64,000 bases of DNA from Bacillus sp. NP157 (GCA_018889975.1 CP076546.1:2604001-2668000); one strand, 5' to 3'. Shown: positions 9,242 to 22,027, numbered from the stretch's first letter. Numbers and translations are program-made. Notes: generated by a model from the sequence alone, not told the origin.

Positions 9242-12200
9242 CGCTGGGGCGGTGTGGCGGTGCTGGGCAGGCCTTTGTCGATCGGCGTGAAGACGGGTTT
9301 ATCCCAGCTGCCGGTGACGTGGTAGCGCTTGCGGGCGGCCTGGTTGAGGCCGTGGCCGAGGATGCCTTGCACCGCCAGGCCCGCGGCGGCGCCGACCGGG
9401 CCGCCGGCGAGGGCACCGACCACCGGCAGGCTGTTGCCGAGGTGCGGCACCACCAACACTTCCTGGTCGTAGTCGCGGGCCTTCAGGCCCGCGCGGCCCG
9501 TGATCGAGATCTCGGCCGCGGGCGCGCGGATCTTCAGGTTCTGCGTGGTCGCGTTGCCGTTGGCGAACTGGAAGTCGCCGGTGATGGCGTCGAAGCCGAA
9601 GCCCTTGCCAAGGACGTCGCCGAAATCCAGCGCCATGCGCCGCGGCAACTCGGTGACCGAGACCAGGCCGAACAGGCGGCCCACGCCCGGCTGCACTTCG
9701 AGGATGCGCCCGTTCGCGACGTCGATCTTCAGCGTACCGTCCATGTTCACCAACGCCAGCGCCGAGGGCCCACCCGGCCACGTCGCGTCGAGGCGAGCCT
9801 CGGTACGGCCGCCCGACATGATGCCGGCGAAGCCCAGTGCGTCGAACATGCGCGCCACGTCTTCGGACGCGAAATCCATCGACAGGTGCGTGTGACTCTT
9901 CTTCTCGTCACCGTTCCAGTCACCCGTCGCGGTGATCTGCACGTTCTTCGACTGCGCACGCAGCTGGTCCACGTGCATGCCCTCGTCGGTCGGCCAGGTC
10001 TCCAGGCGTGCTTCGCCGAGGCGTGCCTTGCCCAGCCGCATGTCGGTGACCTGCAGGTGCATCGGCGGGAGGCTGGACGGCGCGACGCCGGCCTCGTTCG
10101 TATCGGCCGGCTTCTTGCCGCCGTTATCCTTCGCTTCTTCCGCGTGCGCCACGGTCACCGCCGCGGTCGCCGCCTGCCCTGCCGCCGCCTTGCCCTTCTT
10201 CGCCGCATCGGCGCCGTCATCGGCGGACGGCCACCACAGCTTGTCCATGCGCGCGGTGATGCCACGGCGACGCAGGTCGTCGTTGGGCACGGTCATCTGC
10301 CCGGCCATGCCATCGCTATCCACGCGCAGGCTCAGCTCGCTCGGGCCAGGCCGCGCCACGATATGCATGTTGCTGAAGTGCTGGCCGAAGACCTCGGCAT
10401 CGTCGGTAAGCAGGTCGAGGCCGGTCAGGCCCGGCCCGCTCGACCCGGTCGACATGCCGACGACGTACTGCACCCAGCCGGATACATCGAGCTTGCTGGC
10501 ATGGCCGCCGAACAGATACCCCTGTGCCGGCAAGACGGCGGGCGGGGTATTGCCCAGGTTGAACGCGGCGGCCATCGGCGTGGGACCGTTCGGCAGCCGC
10601 ATGCGCCCGCGCACGATGTCGCCCAGCGCGATGTCCAGGCGCGCACCGTCCACCGGCAGGCCCATGCGCACCGACAACGGCTGCGCCAGCGCAGCGGTTT
10701 TTTTCACCGGCGTCGGCATCAGCAGTTCCACGCCGCGCAGGTCGGAGTCGACGCTGAGCAGCTGGCTCGCGTTGCCGCCCGCATCGGCGTGCGACAGGTC
10801 GAAGCCGACGCGGAACATGCCGCGACCCTTCGCGATGTCGGACAACCATTTAAGGTCCGGGTACGCCGAGACCATCTCCTCGACCGTGAACGCGCCGCTG
10901 ACCGCGGCGGTGAACACCTTCGACGGATCGCCCGTGCCGCCGGCGATGCCGATGTCGAGGTCGGCCGGCTGGTCGTGGAAGAGCGCCTTGAGCCCCTTCG
11001 CGCTGAAGCCCTTCGCGTCGAACGTCATCGGCCCGGTGATCTTGTCCAGGCGAAGCTTCCAGGCGTCGGCGACGAAGTCGGCGTCCTTCAGGTTGGCCCG
11101 GCCGTCGAGCGTGACGTCGCTGGCATGCGCGAGCGGCATCAGCAGGTTGAAGCCGAATTCACCGGTCCCCCCGAGCTTCAGCTTGTCCAGTTCCGCGCGG
11201 CTGCTGCTGGCGATGGGGCTGTTCTTGACGAAGTCGAGGAAGCTGCCGCCCGTGCCCGCACCGCTGATGCGCAGGTCGAGCACGCCATCGGCGAAATCCG
11301 GGATCGCCGCGGTGGCAGAGCTCACGGCGTTGCCGAGCGAGTGGCCTTCGCTGGCTTCGATGTACATGCCGTTGTTTATGAAGTTGGCGACGGCGGTGAG
11401 GCCTTCGGCACGCGGCCAGCCGGTGCCGTAGTCGAGCACGGTGTCGTCGATCAGCGCGCGCGCCTCGAAGCGTCCTTCCTGGTTCTTGAACGGGAAGTCG
11501 CGCAGGTTGCCGCGGATCAGTGCGGAGCCGCCAGCGATATGGCCGGACACCAGACCGCGGTTGAGCCAGTTCTGAGAGCCCTCGCTCATCGAATGGATCG
11601 GCCAGAAAAGCTTGGCGGCCGGCACGTCGCCTTCGCCGAGCGCCACGTACATGTCCATGAAGGGACCGCTGTCGCCCGGCGGCAGGACGAATTCGCCGCG
11701 GGCCTGTCCACCGAAACCTTCGCCACGGAAATCCAGCGGCTCCGCGGCGATGTGCAAACCGCCTTCGTCCTTGTACAGCGCAAGCTCGCCACCCAGCGAC
11801 GACATCGCGAACGGCTTGCGGAAGACGCCGGTGGCATCGATGGTCGTGGCCTGGTGCGGCAGGCTGAGGACGATGGCTTCGCTGTCACCGTACACTTCGC
11901 CGGCAAGCGTCGACAGGCCGGGCAGCTTGCCGCTCGCATCGATGCCCAGGCCAGAGAACGTCGCGTGGGCGAAGCTGAGGCCGTCGTCGCTGTTCCAGTC
12001 GGCGCGGAGCGCATCGAAACGACCACGCGGGCGACCTTCGCCCAGCCAGCGCGCCAGCGCGGGCGACACCTGCGGCAACAGGCCGGCCCATGGCAGCAGC
12101 GGTGCCAGCTCGAGATGACGCGCGACCACCGTGCCTTCGCTACGCGAGCCGTTCGTACGCAGGACGATCGCCGCGTCGCTGCCGTCGCGACCGGCCCAGT

Positions 12201-13119
12201 CAATCCGCTGCCCGCCGTTGAAACGGTGTAGGTCGGCGATCCCGTGCAGCCCTGCCGTACGCACGGTGCGGGTCGGACCGCGCACCGCCAGGTTGTCCAG
12301 GTCGAGGCTGGACGTGGCACGGACGACGTGCGCATCGCGCCAGTCGAGCCAGGTTTCGAAACGGCCCTTTCCGCCCGCGAGCGCATAGCCCGCCGCGGAG
12401 AAATCGCCCGTGAGGGCAGCGAAGTCGACCTGCTCGCCACGCACATAGGCCTTCCCGCTGGAGCCGTCGGCGGCGAAGCGCCCCGCCGCGGACAACACGC
12501 CGCTGGCGTTCTCCCGGCGCAGCGAGCCGCCGACCCGGACCACATTGCCCTGCAGGCTGATCCGCAACTGGTCGGCGATCAGTCCGAAGTCATGGTGGGT
12601 GGTTTCGTCGGTGATATCCAGCCGGGTGCGGGTGAGCCACAGGTCCGCCGACATGTTGCCGAACGACAGCTTCTGCGTCGTGCCGCCGGCGGCGAAACCG
12701 TCGATGCTCCAGCGCCCGTCGGGCGCACGGCGCAGGCCCAGGCGAAGGTCCTGCAGCCGCAGGTTGATCAGGTGGCGCGAGGGCAACACCCACGCACCGA
12801 AGTCGAGCTTGAGCTGCGCCTGCGGCAGCCGCAGGGGCGGCGCGCCGGCGTCGCCGCCGATGCTGACATCGCGCATCACGAACAGCGGGCCCGACGGCCG
12901 CCAGAAACCTTCCAGCGAGGCGAAATGCACGGGCTTGTGCAACTTCTCGCTGAGCAGCGCGGCGATCCGCTCGGGATACCGCGCCGCCAGGGGCAGCAAA
13001 AGCTGGCCGAGCGCCATCGCCATCGCCACGGCGATGACGACGCTTGCGACCAGACCCATTAGGAAAAACCGCAGGCGTCGTGCGCGATGGCGCCAGGCCG
13101 ACGTCACCTCGCCGGCCAC
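9238..13119 (-). CDS. yhdP: AsmA-family lipid transport protein YhdP
   Basis: YhdP is a long inner-membrane-anchored, beta-rich periplasmic protein that works with TamB and YdbH to move phospholipids to the outer membrane. At 1293 residues it matches the family (~1270). It has one N-terminal transmembrane anchor (FFLMGLVASVVIAVAMAMAL, about residues 18-40), then LLSEKLHKPVHFASLEGFWR, typical of the YhdP N-terminal domain. The C-terminal domain contains GRILEVQPGVGRLFGLVSVT, the AsmA-like signature. It is the last gene of the minus-strand run and lies 15 bp after rng, a common yhdP/rng pairing. Confidence 0.93.
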   Translation of the reverse strand: MAGEVTSAWRHRARRLRFFLMGLVASVVIAVAMAMALGQLLLPLAARYPERIAALLSEKLHKPVHFASLEGFWRPSGPLFVMRDVSIGGDAGAPPLRLPQAQLKLDFGAWVLPSRHLINLRLQDLRLGLRRAPDGRWSIDGFAAGGTTQKLSFGNMSADLWLTRTRLDITDETTHHDFGLIADQLRISLQGNVVRVGGSLRRENASGVLSAAGRFAADGSSGKAYVRGEQVDFAALTGDFSAAGYALAGGKGRFETWLDWRDAHVVRATSSLDLDNLAVRGPTRTVRTAGLHGIADLHRFNGGQRIDWAGRDGSDAAIVLRTNGSRSEGTVVARHLELAPLLPWAGLLPQVSPALARWLGEGRPRGRFDALRADWNSDDGLSFAHATFSGLGIDASGKLPGLSTLAGEVYGDSEAIVLSLPHQATTIDATGVFRKPFAMSSLGGELALYKDEGGLHIAAEPLDFRGEGFGGQARGEFVLPPGDSGPFMDMYVALGEGDVPAAKLFWPIHSMSEGSQNWLNRGLVSGHIAGGSALIRGNLRDFPFKNQEGRFEARALIDDTVLDYGTGWPRAEGLTAVANFINNGMYIEASEGHSLGNAVSSATAAIPDFADGVLDLRISGAGTGGSFLDFVKNSPIASSSRAELDKLKLGGTGEFGFNLLMPLAHASDVTLDGRANLKDADFVADAWKLRLDKITGPMTFDAKGFSAKGLKALFHDQPADLDIGIAGGTGDPSKVFTAAVSGAFTVEEMVSAYPDLKWLSDIAKGRGMFRVGFDLSHADAGGNASQLLSVDSDLRGVELLMPTPVKKTAALAQPLSVRMGLPVDGARLDIALGDIVRGRMRLPNGPTPMAAAFNLGNTPPAVLPAQGYLFGGHASKLDVSGWVQYVVGMSTGSSGPGLTGLDLLTDDAEVFGQHFSNMHIVARPGPSELSLRVDSDGMAGQMTVPNDDLRRRGITARMDKLWWPSADDGADAAKKGKAAAGQAATAAVTVAHAEEAKDNGGKKPADTNEAGVAPSSLPPMHLQVTDMRLGKARLGEARLETWPTDEGMHVDQLRAQSKNVQITATGDWNGDEKKSHTHLSMDFASEDVARMFDALGFAGIMSGGRTEARLDATWPGGPSALALVNMDGTLKIDVANGRILEVQPGVGRLFGLVSVTELPRRMALDFGDVLGKGFGFDAITGDFQFANGNATTQNLKIRAPAAEISITGRAGLKARDYDQEVLVVPHLGNSLPVVGALAGGPVGAAAGLAVQGILGHGLNQAARKRYHVTGSWDKPVFTPIDKGLPSTATPPQR

Positions 13120-13134
13120 GAACGGCTGGCTCGG

Positions 13135-14622
13135 TTACAGCAAGACAACATCGAACTGTTCCTGCGAGTAATGCTCTTCGGCCTGGAAGCGGATGCTCTT
13201 GGCGATGAACTCTTCGAGCTCCGCCACCGCGGCCGATTCTTCTTCGAGGATGCGACCGACGACCTTGGGGCTCGCCATCACCAGCAGCTTCTGCGCATTG
13301 AACTGGCGCACGGCACGAGTGATCTCACGGAAAATCTCATAGATCACCGTTTCCGCGGTCTTCAACGTGCCGCGGCCACTGCACGACGGACATGGTTCGC
13401 AGAGCTGGCGCTCGAGGCTCTCGGTGGTCCGCTTGCGCGTCATCTCGACCAGGCCCAGCGCCGACATCGGATAGACGGTGGTCTTCGCATGGTCGCGTGC
13501 CAGCCCCTTTTCGAGCATGCGCAACACCTGGCGCTTGTGCTCGTCGTCGATCATGTCGATGAAGTCGATGATGACGATGCCGCCGAGGTTACGCAGCCGC
13601 AGCTGGCGTGCAGCCGCCTGGGCCGCTTCCAGGTTGGTGCGGTAGACGGTCTCTTCGAGGTTACGGCTGCCAAGGTAGCCGCCGGTATTCACGTCAACGG
13701 TGGTCATCGCTTCGGTCTGGTCGACGATGAGGTACCCGCCCGACTTCAGCGGCACCTCCTTGCGCAGGGCGCGCTGGATCTCGTCTTCCACGCCGTACAG
13801 GTCGAAGATCGGCCGCTCGCCCGAGTAATGTTCAATCCGGTCGGACAGCACCGGCATGAACTTCTGGACGAATTTGACGGTTTTCTCGTAGGTCTCGCGT
13901 GAATCGATGCGCACTTTCTCAATGCCGTCGTTCAGCGAATCGCGCAGCGAACGCAGCGGCAGCGAGAGTTCTTCGTAGACGCGCTCGCCCAGCTTCGCCT
14001 TGGCGATGTTTTCCTGCACCACGCGCCAGACCTTGCTCAGGTAGGTCACGTCGAACGCGAGCGACTCCTCGGACTGCCCTTCCGCATTGGTGCGGACGAT
14101 GTAGCCCAACGGGTTTTCGCCGATGAGGGGCGTGATGATGTCCTTCAGGCGCTGGCGCTCGGATTCTTCCTCGATGCGCACCGACACGCCCAGGGTGCGC
14201 GAATGCGGCAGGAGCACGAGGTAGCGAGACGGGATGGAAAGGTGCGTGGACAGCCGCGCGCCCTTGCTCCCGATCGGATCCTTCACCACCTGGACGACGA
14301 TTTCCTGGCCCTCGTGGACCAGTTCACTGATAGGTGGCACCGGACCGTGGCCATTCGACTTGCCGCCCTCGGGGGCGTCGGTCGGTGGCAGCGACGGGCG
14401 CACGATATCCGAGGCGTGCAGGAACGCGGCACGCTCCAGGCCGATCTCCACGAAGACCGCCTGCATGCCGGGCATGACGCGCTGCACGCGTCCCTTGTAC
14501 ACGTTGCCCACGTAGCCGCGCTTGGTCGCGCGCTCCACGTGGACTTCCTGGAGCATACCGTTCTCGACGATCGCCACCCGCGTCTCACGCGGCGTGACAT
14601 TGATCAGGATTTCCTCGCTCAC
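13135..14622 (-). CDS. rng: Ribonuclease G
   Basis: RNase G processes the 5' end of 16S rRNA and some mRNAs. The 495-residue protein begins MSEEILINVTPRETRVAIVE and has an S1-like RNA-binding domain near residues 35-120 (GNVYKGRVQRVMPGMQAVFV). The catalytic core VDQTEAMTTVDVNTGGYLGS is followed by GGIVIIDFIDMIDDEHKRQV, which holds the Mg-binding aspartates. The CEPCPSCSGRG zinc-link is present. The length is that of RNase G, without the long C-terminal scaffold of RNase E. It lies 54 bp after maf; the maf-rng-yhdP order is widely conserved. Confidence 0.96.
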   Translation of the reverse strand: MSEEILINVTPRETRVAIVENGMLQEVHVERATKRGYVGNVYKGRVQRVMPGMQAVFVEIGLERAAFLHASDIVRPSLPPTDAPEGGKSNGHGPVPPISELVHEGQEIVVQVVKDPIGSKGARLSTHLSIPSRYLVLLPHSRTLGVSVRIEEESERQRLKDIITPLIGENPLGYIVRTNAEGQSEESLAFDVTYLSKVWRVVQENIAKAKLGERVYEELSLPLRSLRDSLNDGIEKVRIDSRETYEKTVKFVQKFMPVLSDRIEHYSGERPIFDLYGVEDEIQRALRKEVPLKSGGYLIVDQTEAMTTVDVNTGGYLGSRNLEETVYRTNLEAAQAAARQLRLRNLGGIVIIDFIDMIDDEHKRQVLRMLEKGLARDHAKTTVYPMSALGLVEMTRKRTTESLERQLCEPCPSCSGRGTLKTAETVIYEIFREITRAVRQFNAQKLLVMASPKVVGRILEEESAAVAELEEFIAKSIRFQAEEHYSQEQFDVVLL

Positions 14623-14676
14623 CGGCGCCCCTTTTCCTTAAGCCATCGCGCTTTATAGCTGCGCTGAGGCGACATG

Positions 14677-15234
14677 TCACTGACCCTGCAGCAGCAGGGA
14701 AGTTTCGTAAAGAGGCAGCCCCATGACGCCGGAGTAGCTGCCCGCGAGATATTCGATGAAAGCGGCTGCGCGCCCCTGGATGGCGTAGGCACCGGCCTTG
14801 CCCATGCATTCGCCGGTGGCGACGTACGTCGCGATGGTGGACTCATCGAGGGCGGCGAAACGAACGGTGGACACCGACGTGACGGATCGCTCGCTCCCCT
14901 GTTCGACCAGCCACACGGAAGACACGACGCGATGTTCGCGGCCGGCAAGGCGGCGCAGCATGGCGGCCGCGTCCGCGGCGTCGCGCGGCTTACCGAACAC
15001 GTCGTCGCCAAGGATGACCTCGGTGTCGGCGCCAATTACGCGCGCGCGCGGTTCGTCGGCGACGCGCGCAAAACCTGCACGCGCCTTGTCGCGCGCCACG
15101 CGGCTTACGTAGTCGTCCGGCCGCTCGCCGGCCTGGCGGATTTCTTCCACGTCTACATCGAGCGTGCGGTGGTCTTCGCCAACCTGGCCGAGGAGTTCAC
15201 GACGGCGCGGGGATTGCGAAGCCAGGTACAGCAC
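14677..15234 (-). CDS. Maf family nucleoside triphosphate pyrophosphatase
   Basis: The 185-residue protein starts [20 protein letters not shown], the Maf P-loop-like signature S-x-R-R, and has [20 protein letters not shown] and the later [13 protein letters not shown] motif. Maf proteins hydrolyse non-canonical or canonical NTPs (dTTP/UTP in the YhdE branch, m7GTP in YceF). The GxYAIQG motif points to the YhdE (dTTP/UTP) branch, a moderate inference. GTG 15234, 11 bp after the rlmH stop, gives the family length; the frame extends into rlmH but without family sequence. Confidence 0.9.
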   Translation of the reverse strand: MLYLASQSPRRRELLGQVGEDHRTLDVDVEEIRQAGERPDDYVSRVARDKARAGFARVADEPRARVIGADTEVILGDDVFGKPRDAADAAAMLRRLAGREHRVVSSVWLVEQGSERSVTSVSTVRFAALDESTIATYVATGECMGKAGAYAIQGRAAAFIEYLAGSYSGVMGLPLYETSLLLQGQ

Positions 15235-15244
15235 GTCGATTCCT

Positions 15245-15715
15245 TCAGGCGCGATGGTAAGGATGGCCGGCCACCAGCGTGGTGGCACGGTAGAGCTGCT
15301 CGGCAAGCACCAGCCGCACCAGCATGTGTGGCAGGGTAAGCGGTCCAAGTGACCAACGCTGGTCAGCGCGGGCCAGCACGTCCGCTGCGTGCCCGTCCGG
15401 GCCGCCGATCAGGAAGGCGATGTCACGCCCACCCATGCGCCATTGTTGCAGTTGCAGGGCCAGCTCTTCGCTCGACCAGGTCTTGCCACGGCCATCGAGT
15501 GCGACGACGTGGATGTCGCGCGGAAGCGCGGCGAGGATCGCAGCGCCTTCATCGGTGATCGCACGCGCGTCGTCGCGGCCCTTGCCGCGAACGCCGGGTT
15601 TGATCTCAAACAGTTCCAGCGGCAGCTCGTGCGAGAGCCGCTTGCGGTATTCGGCGAAGCCTTCGGCTACCCACGCGGGCATCCGCTCGCCGACCGCGAC
15701 GAGGCGCGCCTTCAC
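15245..15715 (-). CDS. rlmH: 23S rRNA (pseudouridine1915-N3)-methyltransferase RlmH
   Basis: RlmH is a SPOUT methyltransferase that methylates pseudouridine 1915 in helix 69 of assembled 70S ribosomes. The 156-residue product has the usual length and motifs: the AdoMet knot [40 protein letters not shown], and the C-terminal [16 protein letters not shown] with the catalytic HPYHR. It follows rsfS by 7 bp and is followed by maf. Confidence 0.97.
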   Translation of the reverse strand: MKARLVAVGERMPAWVAEGFAEYRKRLSHELPLELFEIKPGVRGKGRDDARAITDEGAAILAALPRDIHVVALDGRGKTWSSEELALQLQQWRMGGRDIAFLIGGPDGHAADVLARADQRWSLGPLTLPHMLVRLVLAEQLYRATTLVAGHPYHRA

Positions 15716-15722
15716 GGCGCAC

Positions 15723-16112
15723 TCAGCCGTGGGCGGCGTCGGCGGGCGCGTCGTCGCCCACGGTCCACAGCCGTTCCAGGCCGTAGAACTCGCGGATGCG
15801 CGGCAGCATGACGTGGACGATGATGTCGCCCAGGTCGACCAGGACCCACTCGGCCTCGGTCTGGCCTTCCACGCCCAGCGGCATGAAGCCCGCTTCCTTG
15901 GCGAACTTCACCACTTCGTCGGCGATCGACTTGACGTGGCGTGCGGACGTGCCGGAGCAGACAAACAGGATGTCAGCGATGGAGGTCTTGCCGCGAACGT
16001 CGATTTCGCGGACGTCCTTGGCCTTGAGATCTTCGAGGGCGGCGACCACGCGTTGGCGGAGGTGCTCATTGCTAACGGCGGACTTGGCCTTGCGGGATGC
16101 AGTCGAACTCAA
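15723..16112 (-). CDS. rsfS: Ribosome silencing factor RsfS
   Basis: RsfS (YbeB) binds ribosomal protein uL14 and blocks 50S-30S joining when nutrients are short. The protein carries the family core ALEDLKAKDVREIDVRGKTS, then IADILFVCSGTSARHVKSIA and EWVLVDLGDIIVHVMLPRIR. The 129-residue form from a TTG at 16112 is preferred because GAGG lies ~10 bp upstream and residues before it look non-coding. An in-frame start at 16184 would give 153 residues, so the start is uncertain. nadD lies 144 bp upstream and rlmH 7 bp downstream. Confidence 0.92.
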   Translation of the reverse strand: MSSTASRKAKSAVSNEHLRQRVVAALEDLKAKDVREIDVRGKTSIADILFVCSGTSARHVKSIADEVVKFAKEAGFMPLGVEGQTEAEWVLVDLGDIIVHVMLPRIREFYGLERLWTVGDDAPADAAHG

Positions 16113-16255
16113 GATACGAAAACCTCGTGCGGCGGAATGCCGGTGCAGCGCCAGTATAGCTCCCGCCGCCCCGCCCCGCGTCAACCCACCGAAAACACCC
16201 GTGGGACGCGGCCGTACGGGGCCGCCGAGCCCGATGTACCGGCTAAGACCCCCGC

Positions 16256-16897
16256 CTAAAACCCCAGCGCCCGATAAGGCTCCAACAGGGCAAAATCCTC
16301 AAAACACGCCTCAGGCATCAGGAATCGCGGCTCGTTCCCGCCGGCGAACGCCTCGCGGATCGCCGTCGCGGCGATATCCAGCGGCGTGATCTCAATATCC
16401 ACCACGCTACCCGCCGGCCCGTGCACGCGCGGGGCGCGCCGATCGGCGATGAAATCGGCCAGCTCCGTGGACAGCGCATGCCCACCGCCCGGCCGGGTCA
16501 GCACACCGACGTGGGCCAGCCCGAACAGGTCGCGCCACAGGTGCCACGAGGCCAGCCCGGCGAACGCGTCGGCGCCGACCAGCAGCACCAGCGGCCGTTC
16601 GGGGCCCACCTCCGCACGCAGCGACGCCAGGGTGTCGACGGTATACGAGGGGCCATCGCGGTCCAGTTCCCGGGTATCCAGCACCAGCCGGTCCTGGCCC
16701 TGCAAGGCGGCGCGCAACAGGGCCACCCGCCCCGCCGCGTCGGCGATCGGCGGCGGCCGATGTGGCGGCGTCCGGGCCGGGACCATGCGAACGTCGGCGT
16801 CGAGCGCCTCCGCGGCTTCCCATGCGGCCCGCAGGTGGCCGTTGTGGACCGGGTCGAAGGTACCGCCGAGGATGGCGAGCGGACGCGGGTGGCTCAT
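16256..16897 (-). CDS. nadD: Nicotinate-nucleotide adenylyltransferase
   Basis: NadD converts nicotinate mononucleotide and ATP to deamido-NAD, an essential step of NAD synthesis. The 213-residue protein has the nucleotidyltransferase motif GGTFDPVHNGH (residues 11-21) and the later I-x-x-T-x-I-R equivalent IAATAIREAF. ATG 16897 overlaps the holA stop (ATGA) and gives the normal MSHPRPLAILGGTFDPVH start; the extension to 16960 lies inside holA. The holA-nadD-rsfS order is the classical one. Confidence 0.96.
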   Translation of the reverse strand: MSHPRPLAILGGTFDPVHNGHLRAAWEAAEALDADVRMVPARTPPHRPPPIADAAGRVALLRAALQGQDRLVLDTRELDRDGPSYTVDTLASLRAEVGPERPLVLLVGADAFAGLASWHLWRDLFGLAHVGVLTRPGGGHALSTELADFIADRRAPRVHGPAGSVVDIEITPLDIAATAIREAFAGGNEPRFLMPEACFEDFALLEPYRALGF

Positions 16898-17898
16898 GCG
16901 AAAGCCGCCGCGGCGCGTGGCTCGGCGATCGCCGCGATCAGGCGCTCGGCCTCCAGCCACGGATTGCCCTGCTCGCGACCCTTGGCCATGCGGTCGATCC
17001 GCGCGGCCCGGGCGAGGCAGGCCATCCAGTGTTCGCGCGGCGCACGGCGGAGCGCCTTGCGGAACAACTGCTCGCGCGCCGGCCAGAGCCGCTCGGCCTT
17101 GGCTTGCGCGGCGAAATCGCGGGCATTGGCCAGCCGCAGTGCCAGCTGCAACTGATTGACCAGCCAGCCCATGAGGGCAATGAGCTCGTCGCCTTCGGCA
17201 TGCAGCCCGGCAAGAATCCTCAAAGCGCGACCACCGTCACCCGCGAAGGCGGCGTCGGTCAGCTTGAATGCGTCAAAGCGGGCGCTGTCGGCCACCAGGC
17301 TTTCCAGCGAGGCCGCGTCCAGCCGACGATCGCCAGCGAGCACGACCAGCTTGTCGATCTCCTGGGCGGCGGCCAGGAGGTTGCCCTCGACCCGCTCGGC
17401 CAACATGGCCACGGCATCGGGGGTGGCCTGCAGGCCGCGGGAAGCGAGGCGCTGGCTGATCCACTGGCCCCATTCGTTGGGCCGCGGTGCATTGAACACC
17501 ACCTGGATCCCGCCCTGGTCGACCGCCTTCGTCCAGGCGCCCTCGTGCTTGGTGCTCCACTCGGTGGCGCTGATCAGCAAGGTGGTATCGGGTGGCGGAT
17601 TGCCGGCAAACCGGGTGATCGCCGCCCCGCCGTCCTTGCCGGCGCGGCCACCCGCGAGGCGCAGGTCGAGCAGGCGCTGGGTGGCGAACAGCGACAGGCC
17701 GGCAGAGGCCCGGTCTAGGTCGTCCCAGTCGAAGCGGCTATCCGCCTCCAGCACTTCGCGCTCGGTGAAGCCGAGCCGACGAGCCATGGCCCGCAGCGCA
17801 TCGGCGGCTTCGAGCACCAGCAGTTCTTCGCCGACCAGCAGGTACACCGGCGCCATGCGGTCGCCCGCAAGGTGCTTGTGCCACTGGCCGGGTTGCAT
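16894..17898 (-). CDS. holA: DNA polymerase III delta subunit
   Basis: HolA is the clamp-loader subunit that opens the beta sliding clamp. The 334-residue product has APVYLLVGEELLVLEAADAL near the N-terminus, then LEADSRFDWDDLDRASAGLS with LFATQRLLDLRL, and ends in the helical domain III. ATG 17898 (MQPGQWHKHLAGDRMAPVYL) matches the usual HolA start; a GTG two codons upstream (17904) is possible. It sits between lptE and nadD in the conserved leuS-lptE-holA-nadD operon. Confidence 0.94.
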   Translation of the reverse strand: MQPGQWHKHLAGDRMAPVYLLVGEELLVLEAADALRAMARRLGFTEREVLEADSRFDWDDLDRASAGLSLFATQRLLDLRLAGGRAGKDGGAAITRFAGNPPPDTTLLISATEWSTKHEGAWTKAVDQGGIQVVFNAPRPNEWGQWISQRLASRGLQATPDAVAMLAERVEGNLLAAAQEIDKLVVLAGDRRLDAASLESLVADSARFDAFKLTDAAFAGDGGRALRILAGLHAEGDELIALMGWLVNQLQLALRLANARDFAAQAKAERLWPAREQLFRKALRRAPREHWMACLARAARIDRMAKGREQGNPWLEAERLIAAIAEPRAAAAFA

Positions 17899-17916
17899 GG
17901 GCACCTGGCGACGCGC

Positions 17917-18456
17917 TTAGTGGGCGGCCGGCGCCGGGGCGACGTCGGCGGCCGGCGGATGGTTACGGGCGGCCTGCAGGCGGAACAGGATCGACTGCAC
18001 CATGTCGCCGATCAGGCTGCGCTGCAGTTCGTCGGTCTGTGCCGCGGTGCCGATCGAGTTGGTCGCGTCGTAGCTGAACTCACGCGACATGTCGACCTGC
18101 TGCGGGGCCACCAGCAAGGTGCCGTCCGGCGACTTCGCGTTGAATTCGACGTGGTAGCGCACCGCGTATTCGGTCACGCGTGCCGTGCCGCTCACGGTCA
18201 GCGAGTCGGTACGGAACGTGTTGCTGGTGATCGCCAGCTCGGCAATGCCGGCGCCCGGCTTGTCCACCACCGTGGCATTGGAATTTTCCAGCGCACGCGA
18301 CAGCTCGCGCTCCAGGCGCCCGCCACCGACCACGGTGAGGTGCACCTTCTGCATGCCCTCGGGCAGGTCCGCCGTCTGGCGCAGATGGAATCCGCAGCCG
18401 CCAAGCAAGGCGGTGGCGGCAACGACCAGGGCGATACGGAAGGCGTTCGGGCTCAT
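17917..18456 (-). CDS. lptE: LPS-assembly lipoprotein LptE
   Basis: LptE plugs the LptD barrel and helps insert LPS into the outer leaflet. The 179-residue protein has a lipoprotein signal with lipobox LLGGC (Cys21), followed by GFHLRQTADLPEGMQKVHLT, the LptE/RlpB signature. The C-terminal tail is Ala/Pro-rich (PPAADVAPAPAAH). It is 2 bp downstream of leuS, so it is surely in that transcript. Confidence 0.94.
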   Translation of the reverse strand: MSPNAFRIALVVAATALLGGCGFHLRQTADLPEGMQKVHLTVVGGGRLERELSRALENSNATVVDKPGAGIAELAITSNTFRTDSLTVSGTARVTEYAVRYHVEFNAKSPDGTLLVAPQQVDMSREFSYDATNSIGTAAQTDELQRSLIGDMVQSILFRLQAARNHPPAADVAPAPAAH

Positions 18457-18458
18457 GG

Positions 18459-21257
<2,799 letters not shown>

Positions 21258-21386
21258 TCAATCGCGGGAGACTATCCCACGGGGGTAGGCGCGGCAACCT
21301 CGCCGGCGGCCGCGCGGCGCTCGGGCGTGGTCGCGGGTGGCGTCCGCGGCGGCTACCCCGCGGCGCTCGGGCGTTTGGGCACGAAG

Positions 21387-21625
21387 AGCCCTCGGTGCCT
21401 ACCCTCGCTGCTCAGACAGCGTTCTGGCGTGCGACAGGGAGGGGCTGCTCCGCAGCCCATCTTCTTATGGGCCTACGGCCGCGCACCGGGTGCCGGGCGG
21501 CGGTTCTTGATTCGGCATCCTGCCTCAACAAGAACGGCCGGCCATCGTGGCCGGCCCCCTTCGGGCTTCTTCCGCCCAGCCCCCTCGCCGCCACGAACTC
21601 GCCTCGAGGGTAGGCACCGAGGGCT
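21387..21625 (+). repeat. TIR element copy A (239 bp)
   Basis: The element begins with AGCCCTCGGTGCCTACCC and ends with the exact reverse complement, giving 21-bp perfect terminal inverted repeats (21387-21407 and 21605-21625). It has no open frame of note, so it resembles a MITE-like non-autonomous element. The interior contains a hairpin around 'GAACGGCCGGCCATCGTGGC' and the phrase GCCTACGGCCG. A near-identical inverted copy is at 22028-22266. Confidence 0.8.
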
Positions 21626-21693
21626 CTCTTCATTCTTGCCGCGAACTGGGTTGGACAGCACGGCAATGGCACCCCTGGCGCCACGCCAGCTCT

Positions 21694-21958
21694 TGTAGGA
21701 GCGCGCCTGCGCGCGAACCCTCAACCCGGCTCCGAGCGAATGAGGCCATGCATTCATGCAGGCCAGCGGTTCACCTGACGACATCGTTGTGCATGGTCCA
21801 ACAGCCAGCACCCTCGGCATTTGATCGAACAATTCGACCATCTGGCGAACAAGCCAGGGCACGTCGAAGACGTGATTCGAGGACGCTCGCGCGGGTCCGT
21901 GAACGATGTCCCTGCATCGTCGCGCTGTTGGCTGTTCGCGCGCAGGCGCGCCCCTACA
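21694..21958. repeat. REP-bounded segment (two inverted REPs, 265 bp)
   Basis: A forward REP (21694-21716) and an inverted REP (21936-21958) bound a segment that starts AACCCTCAACCCGGCTCCGA and includes ATGAGGCCATGCATTCATGC. The segment lies between TIR elements A and B. The stretch 63781-64000 at the window's end has the same start, the same ATGAGGCCATGC phrase and the same inverted REP at its end, with a different middle. Confidence 0.78.
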
Positions 21959-22027
21959 CGAGCTGCAGCTGCGTCGGGATTGCCGGTGCCGACGCTTTCC
22001 CACCCAGCTCGCCGCAAGAATGAGGAG

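Noticed and set aside
9319-12231. 970-residue open frame on the plus strand opposite yhdP
   Set aside because: It lies wholly antisense to a clear YhdP gene, is dominated by Arg, Ala, Gly and His, and shows no domain. Long antisense frames are normal at this GC content.
13899-14126. Short Arg-rich frame on the plus strand opposite rng
   Set aside because: It is antisense to RNase G and has no domain or ribosome site.
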